16,085 nt of DNA from DATLYH01 sp035575035 (GCA_035575035.1 DATLYH010000248.1:1-16085), one strand, 5' to 3'; shown: positions 1 through 6,608, counted from the first letter of the stretch. Made by a program: numbers and translations. The notes: generated from the sequence alone by a model not told the origin.

Positions 1-1119
1 GTCACGGTTCTGCACGAAGCTGTGCTGGCAGCGGGTGCAGACCATCAGGCTGGCCAGCAGCGAGCGGTTGACTGTCCTGGCCTTGCCGCCGTCGCGACGG
101 CGTTTGGCAACCGCCTTCTGTGCCGCCGCCCAGGTCTCGGCGCTCACCAGCGGTTCATGCACGCCCTCGGCGATGATCCAGTCGCTCTCGTCGTTGCGCT
201 TCCAACCCTTCTTGCGCTTGGGCCGCAGCTTGCCGTCGCCGTCGAGGCCGAACAGCGAACCCATCGTGTGGCGATTCCAGGTGATGGCCCCGCGATAGAC
301 CGGGTTGCGGATCAGCTTGCCGATCCTGGCGGTGTTCCACGGTAAGCCGGCTGGCGACGGGATGCCTTCCTGGTTGAGCAGGGCGGCGATGTAATGGTAG
401 CCGTAGCCCTGGACGCACAGATCGAAGAGGCGGCGGACGACGGCCACGCGTTCCGGCGTGCTGGGCACGTAGCGGATGATGTCGCTCTTGGCCTTCTTGA
501 TGTTGACACCCGGCTCGACGACCCGCAGCAGCTTGCCGTCAGGTCCGAACCCCTGCTTGCTGCCATCGGGCACCCAGCGCAGGGTGCGGAGCACCTGACC
601 GTCGGCGGTGAGGTGCTGCTTGTCGTAGCCGTAGGGGGCGACGCCGCCGGGGGCCGACTTGCGTTCGCGGATGTTGCTGATCTGGTCGCGGATGGTGTCG
701 CGGGCCAGCTTGACCGAGTACTGACGCGCTTGCCAGGACTTGACGCCCTGGATCAGCTCGCCCTCGTCGCCTTCGGGAATGCCCTCGGCGGTGAAGACGA
801 CGTTGACGCCGGCCAGGTGCAGGCGGTGCAGGTAATAGCCGGTCTCGTTGGTGCCGCCGCGCGAGAAGCGCGAGATGTCGTAGCAGAGGATGGTCTCGAA
901 GTCGCGGCCGTTCTCGGCGGCGGCGATGAGCTGCTCGAAGGCATTGCGGCCCCGAGCACTGGTGCCGGAGATGGCGTCGTCGATAAACCAGCGCAGGATG
1001 CGGTAGCCGTTGTCCCTGGCCCAGCGTTCCACGAACGTCTGTTGGTCGGGAATGGAGCGTTCCTGCATGTCGGTGCTGCGGCGAGCGTAGCCGACCGCCG
1101 GGATGAGTTGCTTGGTCAT
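1..1119 (-). CDS. Large serine recombinase (resolvase/invertase family), 3' end cut by window edge
   Basis: This is a site-specific DNA recombinase of the large serine family, which uses a serine nucleophile to cut and exchange DNA for integration, excision or inversion. 373 codons are open from ATG 1119 to the window edge. Seen in the translation: a resolvase domain starting YARRST with the likely nucleophile Ser15 and partner Arg13; SRFSR at residues 83-87, matching the DRLSR motif; a recombinase domain from about 155 to 300 (APYGYD near 160, then LIRNPVYRGAITW); and the first pair of a zinc-ribbon, C361-x2-C364. The coiled-coil and C-terminus lie outside the window. AGGAGA sits 8 nt before the ATG and fixes the start. 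It lies downstream of the HARE-HTH gene on the same strand, with a strong hairpin between them. It may belong to an integrated element, or act as a stand-alone transposon-type recombinase. The family call is secure; the target site is unknown. Confidence 0.93.
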   Translation of the reverse strand, partial: MTKQLIPAVGYARRSTDMQERSIPDQQTFVERWARDNGYRILRWFIDDAISGTSARGRNAFEQLIAAAENGRDFETILCYDISRFSRGGTNETGYYLHRLHLAGVNVVFTAEGIPEGDEGELIQGVKSWQARQYSVKLARDTIRDQISNIRERKSAPGGVAPYGYDKQHLTADGQVLRTLRWVPDGSKQGFGPDGKLLRVVEPGVNIKKAKSDIIRYVPSTPERVAVVRRLFDLCVQGYGYHYIAALLNQEGIPSPAGLPWNTARIGKLIRNPVYRGAITWNRHTMGSLFGLDGDGKLRPKRKKGWKRNDESDWIIAEGVHEPLVSAETWAAAQKAVAKRRRDGGKARTVNRSLLASLMVCTRCQHSFVQNRD

Positions 1120-1142
1120 GGTCGTGTTCTCCTGGAAGGCGA

Positions 1143-1178
1143 CACGCCCCGCCAGACGCGTTGCGTCAGCGGGGCGTG
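1143..1178 (-). terminator. Strong two-part hairpin between HARE-HTH and recombinase genes
   Basis: A perfect 10-bp GC-rich stem (1143-1152 with 1169-1178) encloses a second 5-bp stem (1155-1159 with 1163-1167) and a 3-nt loop. It sits just after the stop of the HARE-HTH gene and 9 nt upstream of the recombinase ribosome-binding site, on the minus strand. There is no U-tract, so it could be a weak terminator, an attenuator, or an mRNA-stabilising structure. The structure is seen directly; its role is inferred. Confidence 0.5.
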
Positions 1179-1186
1179 CCTGGCGT

Positions 1187-1525
1187 CTAGCATGGATGTT
1201 TGGCGAGGTCGAACTGGCCGCGAGCGACCTTCTTGAACCGTGCCTCCTTGCCCCTGGCCCGGATGTGCCGCAGCAGCGATGCGTAGAGCGTCGCCTCGGG
1301 CGTCTTGCCGCCGGGGCTGGTCCAGAGGCCCTTCGCGGCCATCGCCTCAACCATCGCCTTGCACGTCATCGGCTGGCCGGCCTCGGCCAGGACGCGCTCG
1401 GCGGCGGCGATCTGGCTCAGCTTCTCGGCCACCGGCATCGCCTTCGTCCTGGCAGCGACCGCCTTGCGATCCTGCCCGGCCTGCTTCTTGTTCGCGGTCT
1501 TCTTCGTGGTCGTCTTGGTCGCCAT
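1187..1525 (-). CDS. HARE-HTH (winged helix) domain protein with Lys/Ala-rich N-terminal tail
   Basis: A 112-residue basic protein. Residues 1-30 are rich in Lys, Thr and Ala with no hydrophobic core and are probably disordered and DNA-binding. Residues 35-108 match the HB1/ASXL/restriction-endonuclease HTH pattern: AAERVLAEAGQPMTCKAMVE, then GLWTSPGGKTPEATLYASLL, ending RFKKVARGQFDLAK. This winged-helix family also includes the RNA polymerase delta subunit and is common as small stand-alone proteins in planctomycetes. The likely role is DNA binding, as a regulator or chromatin-like accessory factor; the target is unknown. ATG 1525 is chosen because GGGAG precedes it at good spacing and the longer frame up to 1660 adds only unconvincing sequence. 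It lies between an antitoxin-like gene and a serine recombinase, all minus strand, and may be cargo or regulator of that element. Confidence 0.82.
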   Translation of the reverse strand: MATKTTTKKTANKKQAGQDRKAVAARTKAMPVAEKLSQIAAAERVLAEAGQPMTCKAMVEAMAAKGLWTSPGGKTPEATLYASLLRHIRARGKEARFKKVARGQFDLAKHPC

Positions 1526-1557
1526 CGTCGGTCTCCCGTTCGGGGTTAGCTGGTTCC

Positions 1558-1574
1558 GGGGCGAACGTCGCCCC
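1558..1574. terminator. Short perfect hairpin between antitoxin-like and HARE-HTH genes
   Basis: Seven-base arms (1558-1564 and 1568-1574) pair perfectly around a 3-nt loop in the 91-nt gap between the two minus-strand genes. A 9-bp inverted repeat (1545-1553 with 1613-1621) flanks it, and its right arm overlaps the antitoxin-like stop codon. No U-run follows on either strand. It may be a terminator or a protein-binding site. Confidence 0.35.
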
Positions 1575-1616
1575 GCGTCAGGACAGTCAGTTACAGCCAG
1601 GGTGCCCGAAGTCCAG

Positions 1617-1868
1617 CTAACTTTCGGCGGAATCTCCAGATTCTTCTTCGACCACGACAAGCCGCTTGCGGCCGGCCCGGATGTCGGCCTCCAGCTCCTT
1701 GAAGAAGCGCCATTCCCACAGCGGCACGATGGCCACGATCCCCTTGCGGTAGCGCGTTACCACGACCGGCTCGTCGGACTCGGCCACGGTCCGGCAGGCG
1801 AAGCCAAGGCATTCGCGCAGGTGCGTGACGGCCATTTCGTGTTCGGTCAGCATGGCAAGCCCGGACAT
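1617..1868 (-). CDS. Phd/YefM-like antitoxin-type protein, no toxin partner visible
   Basis: An 83-residue protein when read from ATG 1868 (78 from ATG 1853). The middle matches the Phd/YefM antitoxin fold: THLREC near the N-terminus, then EPVVVTRYRKGIVAIVP (cf. the family's EPviItrhGkpvAvlvp), then an amphipathic helix WEWRFFKELEADI, and an acidic C-terminal tail. Family members bind their own promoter and neutralise a toxin through the C-terminus. No RelE, Doc or PIN-type gene lies next to it: the HARE-HTH gene follows and an integrase precedes. The start is uncertain. ATG 1868 and 1853 lack a good ribosome-binding site, whereas ATG 2063 has GGAGG 5 nt upstream and overlaps the integrase stop, giving a 148-residue product whose extra 65 residues are Arg/Pro-rich and match nothing I know. 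It may be an orphan antitoxin or a transcription factor. Confidence 0.62.
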   Translation of the reverse strand: MSGLAMLTEHEMAVTHLRECLGFACRTVAESDEPVVVTRYRKGIVAIVPLWEWRFFKELEADIRAGRKRLVVVEEESGDSAES

Positions 1869-2055
1869 GTACAAGAAAGAAACTCTATGGTCCTTTGCGG
1901 CTGTTCCCGCCGGGGGCACGGGCGGCGGGTCGACCCGGTAGTACCTACGCGGGGTTGGCCACGTGGTGGGCCGGCGGGCCGAGGCGGGGCGTTGGTCGCC
2001 TCGGCCCAAGACAACGCCACGTGCGCAAACGTGGGCGAAACGGGCGTAGGCGGGG

Positions 2056-2952
2056 TTAGCCATTGGGTCCTCCGGCGGCTTGGATGAGCGCGAGGATTCC
2101 CGCCTTGATCGCCTCGGGTAGGCGATCCCACGCGGCCACGACGCGGGCCAGATCGGGGGGAAATTGGGGGCCAGAAACGGTCCCGGACGAGGACGGCACC
2201 TTTACGGGCACCTCTCCCGTGGGGTTTTGCCCTAACTCGTTGGCTATTTCTATACTTGGGAAATTTGGGCAGCGGATTGCAAATCCGCCATTCCCCGGTT
2301 CGAATCCGGGAGGGGCCTCTTTCCCCCAGTTCAAGCAGATTTGCCACGTTGCGCCCAGCGGTTCTTCCGCCTCAAACGCCGGGGATGGTCCGTTGTCATG
2401 TGAAGTGTCATGCTCCGGCTTCCCTTCCTGGCCCTTCTCTGTTGAACGGCTGTAGGCCTCCCAGACCACGTCCGCCGTCGCCTTGACGTTGCGGCCGACG
2501 TAGTACCGCATCGTCGTCTCGATACTCTCGTGCCGCATGAGCTGCATGAGGACGGGTGGCACCACGCGGAGAGCCCAACGGTCGCCGAAGGCCCGGCGGA
2601 AGTCGTGGGCCGAGGCGTACTTGACCTTGCCGGTCCGGGCCTCGACGTGGACGACGACTTTCGCCTCTTCCCCGATGGCACAGATGATCTTGATCAGGTG
2701 GTTCGGCGCCGGCCCTTTTTCGGCGTTGCCTCGCACTTGCGGTCTGAACACGAGGCCCGTTCGCTGTTCCGTTGGCGTCTTCAGCAAGAACTCAGCGAAC
2801 TCCGGGGCGAGGGGGAGCAGACGGTCCTGATGTCCCTTCTCCAGTTCCCCCCGGATGCGGAGGAGCGGACGGCCTCCTGTGAAGTCGATGCGGAGTTTGT
2901 CGTCGCGGTCCCACCAGAGTCCTTCGATCAGGTGTCGCCACGGGCTGATCAA
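2056..2952 (-). pseudogene. Tyrosine recombinase/integrase, 5'-truncated and lacking the Arg-I box
   Basis: Phage-type integrases join DNA using an R-H-R-H-Y active site. Seen here: SAHDFRRAFGDRW (the H-x-x-R box) and LMRHESIETTMRYYV (second His and the Tyr nucleophile), so the C-terminal catalytic half is present. The first catalytic Arg, normally in an SGLRLxE segment just after the GLW helix, is absent: GLWW runs straight into DRDDKLRIDF. Upstream, the frame meets a stop at 2977-2979, and the only usable starts are non-ATG (TTG 2952); the whole core-binding domain is missing and a transposase-like fragment lies there instead. After the Tyr comes a linker, then residues about 212-229 that are antisense to a tRNA-Cys 3' half, then a tail LARVVAAWDRLPEAIKAG. 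The stop overlaps a possible start of the next gene. Probably inactive. The family is certain, the broken state likely. Confidence 0.8.
2268..2318 (+). other. tRNA-Cys(GCA) 3' half; probable integrase attachment core
   Basis: Seen directly: an anticodon stem of 5 bp (2272-2276 with 2284-2288) with a 7-nt loop TTGCAAA carrying anticodon GCA; a 5-nt variable region; a T-arm CCCGG-TTCGAAT-CCGGG (2294-2310); the acceptor 3' strand AGGGGCC (2311-2317) and discriminator T. The matching 5' acceptor strand (GGCCCCT) and a D-arm are absent upstream, so this is a 3' fragment and not a tRNA gene. Integrases commonly use the anticodon-loop-to-3'-end part of a tRNA as att core. It lies inside, and antisense to, the integrase frame. 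Confidence 0.75.
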
Positions 2953-3180
2953 GGTGCCGCACGACTCGACCTTGTGCTACGCGGAGCAGCGGCTCCTGCA
3001 ACAAGGGGGGTTCGGCCAACTCCAGCGGCGGGCGTTCCGCCGCGCGCGGTTGCGCGATCTGATCGGCGCAAGGTCCGCCGCCGTGAACGGCACCGGCCTG
3101 GACAGTCGCCACGCCTCCCGCCCCTATGTCCGCCGCAACCAGTCCCGCCATTTCCGCGACAAGCCGGAGACCGCCGCCAC
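2942..3180 (+). pseudogene. Fragment resembling an IS transposase (DDE type)
   Basis: On the plus strand, from about 2942, the frame reads LIKVPHDSTLCYAEQRLLQQ and later AAVNGTGLDSRHASRPYVRR. This resembles the middle of IS4/IS5-like transposases, where KVPHxSTLxxAExRLL is followed by AxDATGLESRHxSxYYxRR. Recognition is from memory of family patterns, not a search. The position of the first catalytic Asp appears to be Asn (VNGTGL). There is no start codon with a ribosome-binding site, nothing transposase-like precedes it, and the similarity fades by about 3180 before the stop of the minus-strand oxidoreductase. It starts where the integrase frame breaks, which suggests an insertion followed by deletion. 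No terminal inverted repeats were seen. Confidence 0.5.
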
Positions 3181-3213
3181 CGACGGTTCTACGGGCAGCA
3201 CTGGCGACTCGTT

Positions 3214-4362
3214 TCACCTCGGCAACGGCAACGTCACCACCTCCCCGGTGGCCGCCGACCGGTACGCCGCCAGGAGCACCTCGGTGGCCAGGGCGGCTTC
3301 CGCGACATTAATTTCACTGTCATGGTTGGCGTCGAGGCAATCGAGGAAATAGCTCGCATCACTGGTCCCGGCCGGCGTCACCGGCACCCATGTCTTCTTG
3401 GGCCGGACATGCACCTCGGCCTGGGTGCTGCTCCAGAAACCCATCGGGTCGGCCGGGTTGACGTTGGGCGGCACCCACGGCGGCTCGTCGGTGTACACCT
3501 CCAGCCGCGGCCGGTTCGCGTCGATTACCACCGTCCGTTCACTGCCGACCAGCATCATCCGGTTGACCCCACCGGCCGGGTGCGTTGTCCAGCCGTAGCG
3601 GCCCGCCGTGATCGTCACCGGCAGCCCGTCCTCCAGCGTCGCGGCCAGCAGCCCGAAGTCCTCGACATTGTACCGCTGATGCTCCGCAAAGAAGTAGTTG
3701 GCGGTCACGCCCAAGACGGTGTGGAATTTCTTTCCCGTCAGCCAGCGTACCAGCGTGATCGGATAGACGCCGACGTTATCCAGCTCGCGCTTGGCCTCAA
3801 CCAGTTGGTGCCGCTCCGGCGGATACTCCTCCTTGCGCGGCGTGCCGAGCTTCGCCGTCCCGACCTTCCCCTTGGCGAAGAAGACGTCCGCATGGATCGC
3901 CTGTAACTTGCCGAGCTTCCCGTCGGCCAGCATCTGTTTCGCCTGACGCGCCCAGGGCTGAGTGATGAAGCTGAACATATGGCTGCGAACACCCGCCCTG
4001 CGTACCGCCTCCACCAGCGCATCGGCCTCCGACAACTTTGGCACCAGCGACTTGTCCAGGTAAAGGTGTTTGCCCGCCGCGGCACAGCGAATCGCGATCC
4101 GGCCGCGCCGCTCCGGCGGGGCGCAGATACTCACCACATTCACGTCCTTGCGTTCCAGGGCCTTGCCCAGGTCCGGCAAGTATGGCACGCCCAGGGCGCG
4201 GGCCAGCCGCTCGTTCAACTCGCGCCGCTTCGGGTCGATGGCGGCTTCGTCGGTAACGGCGATGAGCTGGCAGCGCTTGTCGGCGGCGAAAGCCTCCGCG
4301 TAGTTCTCCTGGTGCGTGTGGCTGCCGGTCACCAGCAGGACGCCGTATTTCGCTTCGCTCAT
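3214..4362 (-). CDS. Gfo/Idh/MocA family NAD(P)-dependent oxidoreductase
   Basis: A 382-residue cytoplasmic dehydrogenase of the glucose-fructose/inositol dehydrogenase family; the substrate (a sugar, inositol or derivative) cannot be told. The N-terminal Rossmann part reads VLLVTGSHTHQENYAEAF, an atypical glycine loop, then NVVSICAPPERRGRIAIRCA and LYLDKSLVPK (residues 101-109), where D103-K104 corresponds to the family's EKP catalytic Lys motif, with Ser in place of Pro. The C-terminal alpha/beta domain includes RELDNVGVYPITLVRWLTG, which holds the substrate-side helix. No signal peptide is seen, unlike many Tat-exported planctomycete relatives. ATG 4362 overlaps the upstream gene's stop by 4 nt (ATGA), so the two are probably translationally coupled. 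It is the last gene of a three-gene minus-strand operon. The family is secure; the substrate is unknown. Confidence 0.9.
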   Translation of the reverse strand: MSEAKYGVLLVTGSHTHQENYAEAFAADKRCQLIAVTDEAAIDPKRRELNERLARALGVPYLPDLGKALERKDVNVVSICAPPERRGRIAIRCAAAGKHLYLDKSLVPKLSEADALVEAVRRAGVRSHMFSFITQPWARQAKQMLADGKLGKLQAIHADVFFAKGKVGTAKLGTPRKEEYPPERHQLVEAKRELDNVGVYPITLVRWLTGKKFHTVLGVTANYFFAEHQRYNVEDFGLLAATLEDGLPVTITAGRYGWTTHPAGGVNRMMLVGSERTVVIDANRPRLEVYTDEPPWVPPNVNPADPMGFWSSTQAEVHVRPKKTWVPVTPAGTSDASYFLDCLDANHDSEINVAEAALATEVLLAAYRSAATGEVVTLPLPR

Positions 4363-4826
4363 GGCTTGCCCCCCGTGCCGGCGGATTCAGGCTGATGGGA
4401 ACGCAGGGCACGCTCGACCAGGGCGAGGACAGCCGGATCGGGCTGACCGGCCGGGACCAACGGCTCGTCCCAGAGCGGGGCGCTGCCGGCGTCGTGATAG
4501 ATCGCCCCGTGATTGCCCAGCACCATCAGGTCAATACCGGCTCCCCGCGGCTGGCCACGGGCAAAGCTGACCAGCGCTGTCGCCCCTTCCCGGAACTTCA
4601 ACGTCAGGGCGACCTGGCCGCTCGCCGCCGAGCCGATCGCATAAATCTGATCCAGCGGCTGACCCAACCATTGCTGGACCACCGCCATCGTTTGCGCCAG
4701 CCGCGGCGCGACCGCCTCGGGCCTGTCCAGCCCCTGCCAGGTCAGACGCACGAAGACCGGCTTGCCCAGCCGCTTGCTGGCGAGCGTGGCCTGGACGGCG
4801 CGGTCAAGGTCGGCGAAGGTCATCAT
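4359..4826 (-). CDS. Small conserved partner protein of a Gfo/Idh oxidoreductase (function unknown)
   Basis: A 155-residue protein with no enzyme motif I can name. It opens with a helical stretch (MMTFADLDRAVQATLASKRL), then KPVFVRLTWQGLDRPEAV, a WLGQPLDQIYAIGS segment, and a beta-rich part ALVSFARGQPRGAGIDLMVL followed by GNHGAIYHDAG. The last part is reminiscent of the C-terminal sheet of Gfo/Idh proteins (strand, Gly-rich turn, GxxGxI), so it may be a detached or dimer-completing piece; this is inference. Its stop overlaps the ATG of the oxidoreductase by 4 nt, and 15 nt separate it from the YciI-like gene upstream. A G-rich run precedes the double ATG at 4826/4823; either could be the start. 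Confidence 0.75.
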   Translation of the reverse strand: MMTFADLDRAVQATLASKRLGKPVFVRLTWQGLDRPEAVAPRLAQTMAVVQQWLGQPLDQIYAIGSAASGQVALTLKFREGATALVSFARGQPRGAGIDLMVLGNHGAIYHDAGSAPLWDEPLVPAGQPDPAVLALVERALRSHQPESAGTGGKP

Positions 4827-4841
4827 GGCGCACCCCCCGGC

Positions 4842-5132
4842 TCAGGTCGCGGGGAACAAATCGTGGTTGATGATCACCGGGTTCCACGGCCGGAGCTGCC
4901 ACTTCACGAAGATGCCGTTCTGGTGGAACGGGTCGCCCTGGAGCAGTTTCTCGGCCTCTTCGGCGGAGCCGGCCTCGTAGACGATCAGCGCCCCGCTGTC
5001 GTCGGTGAACGGCCCCGAGACGGCGAGCTGGCCCTTCTCGCGGAGGCTGGCCAGGTACTGGCGGTGGGTCGGGCGGAGGGCCTGGATCTTGGCCTTGTCC
5101 GGCGTGTATTCGATGATGGCGGCGAATTTCAT
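4842..5132 (-). CDS. YciI-like (YCII family) protein
   Basis: A 96-residue ferredoxin-like-fold protein. Family members are small dimers with a conserved His and Asp, some catalysing simple hydrolysis or dehydrochlorination, most unassigned. Visible marks are H23 in RPTHRQYLASL, DDSGALIVYE (residues 44-53), and the DPFHQNGIF motif at 67-75, which together fit YCII well. The length is typical. The first gene of the minus-strand operon, it is followed by the small partner protein and the Gfo/Idh oxidoreductase, and it may act on or detoxify a product of that pathway (inference). ATG 5132 is used because the protein then starts at the usual MKFAAIIEY strand; no strong ribosome-binding site precedes it. 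Confidence 0.85.
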   Translation of the reverse strand: MKFAAIIEYTPDKAKIQALRPTHRQYLASLREKGQLAVSGPFTDDSGALIVYEAGSAEEAEKLLQGDPFHQNGIFVKWQLRPWNPVIINHDLFPAT

Positions 5133-5312
5133 GGCAGGGTCTCACTGAGGCTGGGGCCGCTTGCGGCTTGGAAGCATTGCCGAGCGGCGCCACGGCCGGC
5201 GTCTATGTTCTATAGTTTCGAGGCGACTGTGGCGCCACGATTCCCATCCGGGGACCGCCTTCCGTGCGGGAAGGGCGGACCGCTGCGCGCTCGCGCCGAC
5301 CAGGAGCCTGCC
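5133..5312. promoter_or_regulatory. Divergent intergenic region with palindrome and leader hairpin
   Basis: The 180-nt gap between the minus-strand YciI operon and the plus-strand sugar operon must hold both promoters. Seen: a perfect 10-bp palindrome GTGGCGCCAC at 5229-5238; an AT-rich patch around TATAGT (5211-5216), which could be a -10 box on either strand, with no convincing -35; and a hairpin in the plus-strand leader (5255-5263 with 5269-5278, one bulge), followed by AGGAG at 5302-5306. Promoter assignment is tentative. Confidence 0.4.
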
Positions 5313-6608
5313 ATGAGCACCATTATCCTCGGCGGCGGGATTGCCGGCCTCTCCCTGGCGTATTTCCTCCGGCGCAGCTCTCTTATCCTGGAAAAGCAAA
5401 GCCAGGTCGGCGGCCTTTGCCGCAGCTTCGAGCTAAACTCGATCGCCTATGACATCGGCCCACACATCATCTTCTCCAAGAACCGGGAGATCCTCGACCT
5501 CCACACCTCCCTGGTGGAGACCAACCGCATCCGGCGCTCGAACAAGATCTACCACAAGGGACGGTTCGTCAAGTATCCCTTCGAGAACGGCCTGGGCGCC
5601 CTCGATGAGCACGACCGCGATTATTGCCTCAAGGAGTTCCTCAACAACCCCTATGGGGATTACCCTGCGGCCAACATGCTCCAGTTCTTCCTGAAGACGT
5701 TCGGCGAGGGGATCACCCGGCTCTACTTGCAGCCGTACAACGAGAAGATCTGGAAGTACGATCCCTCCTTCATGGACACCCAGATGGTCGAGCGGATTCC
5801 CAAGCCGCCGAAGGAGGACGTCATCAAGTCGGCCCAGGGTGTCGAGACTGAAGGCTACACCCACCAGCTTTACTTCCACTATCCGCGCGAAGGGGGCTTT
5901 CAGTCACTGGTCAACGCCTATGCCCGCAAGCTCGGGCCGAAGTGCGATATCCTCAAGGGCGTCTCCATCCGACGCCTCTTCAAGCAGGGCGGCCGCTGGC
6001 AAGTCGAAACCGACCGCGGCCACTTTGTGTGTGAGACGCTCCTCAATTGCATGCCGCTGCACGAGCTGTTTAAGGTGCTCGAGGCGCCCGACGAGGTGCG
6101 CCGCGCCGTCGGCCGGCTGCAATATAACTCGATCCACATTGTTGTGGTCCAGGCGAAGAAGGACAACCTCGGCGACAACTTCGCCCTCTACCTGGCCGAC
6201 CCGACGGTCCTGTTCCACCGGCTCAGCAAGCTGAACTTCCTCGGCGAGAGCTACTGCCTGCCGGGCGGCGGCTCGACCCTGCTGGCCGAGATCACCTTCC
6301 GCCCCAACAGCTATCTCGGCAGCATGTCCGCCGACGCCATCAAGGACCGCGTGCTGGACGACCTGCAGCGCATCAATTTTGTCCGCCGCGATGATGTGCT
6401 CGCCGTCGAGCTGAAGACGTTCCGCTACGCCTATGTGATCTACGACCTGGAGCACCGCAAGAACACCGACTTCGTCCTTGACTATCTGAAGCGGATCGGC
6501 ATCCGCTGCGCCGGCCGTTTCGCCGAGTTCGAGTACCTGAACTCTGACGGGGTGGTGGAGCGCACCCGCCAGCTGGCCCGCGAACTGAATGGAGAAAGCG
6601 ATGCCTGA
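5313..6608 (+). CDS. FAD-dependent oxidoreductase, UDP-galactopyranose mutase/protoporphyrinogen-oxidase-like
   Basis: A 431-residue flavoprotein. The N-terminus has the dinucleotide-binding fold IILGGGIAGLSLAYFL (residues 4-19), an acidic residue in ILEKQSQVGGLCRSF, and YDIGPHIIFSK, all typical of the amine oxidase/UGM superfamily. The C-terminal FAD-binding end reads GRFAEFEYLNSDGVVERT. Relatives in polysaccharide clusters work on nucleotide-linked or lipid-linked sugars, so a role in modifying a sugar precursor is likely, but true UGM activity cannot be claimed. ATG 5313 is chosen because AGGAG lies 6 nt upstream and the Rossmann motif starts at once; the frame stays open far upstream, to 4395, but that stretch is antisense to other genes. 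It is the first gene of the plus-strand operon and overlaps the next gene by 8 nt. Confidence 0.88.
   Translation: MSTIILGGGIAGLSLAYFLRRSSLILEKQSQVGGLCRSFELNSIAYDIGPHIIFSKNREILDLHTSLVETNRIRRSNKIYHKGRFVKYPFENGLGALDEHDRDYCLKEFLNNPYGDYPAANMLQFFLKTFGEGITRLYLQPYNEKIWKYDPSFMDTQMVERIPKPPKEDVIKSAQGVETEGYTHQLYFHYPREGGFQSLVNAYARKLGPKCDILKGVSIRRLFKQGGRWQVETDRGHFVCETLLNCMPLHELFKVLEAPDEVRRAVGRLQYNSIHIVVVQAKKDNLGDNFALYLADPTVLFHRLSKLNFLGESYCLPGGGSTLLAEITFRPNSYLGSMSADAIKDRVLDDLQRINFVRRDDVLAVELKTFRYAYVIYDLEHRKNTDFVLDYLKRIGIRCAGRFAEFEYLNSDGVVERTRQLARELNGESDA

Noticed and set aside
394..1236. Long plus-strand open frame of 280 codons
   Set aside because: It is antisense to the serine recombinase, whose minus-strand frame has clear catalytic motifs and a good ribosome-binding site; the plus-strand product has shadow composition.
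1617..1868. Complete toxin-antitoxin pair
   Set aside because: Only the antitoxin-type protein is recognisable; the flanking genes are a HARE-HTH protein and an integrase, neither a known toxin.
2244..2320. Complete functional tRNA-Cys gene
   Set aside because: The anticodon arm and T-arm are perfect, but no 5' acceptor strand or D-arm pairs with the 3' half, so it is only a 3' fragment.
2530..3906. Plus-strand open frame of 458 codons
   Set aside because: It is antisense to the integrase and Gfo/Idh genes and shows no domain; high-GC sequence leaves opposite frames open.
4395..5312. N-terminal extension of the flavoprotein by about 306 codons
   Set aside because: It is antisense to the YciI-like and small partner genes; the Rossmann motif and a ribosome-binding site place the start at 5313.
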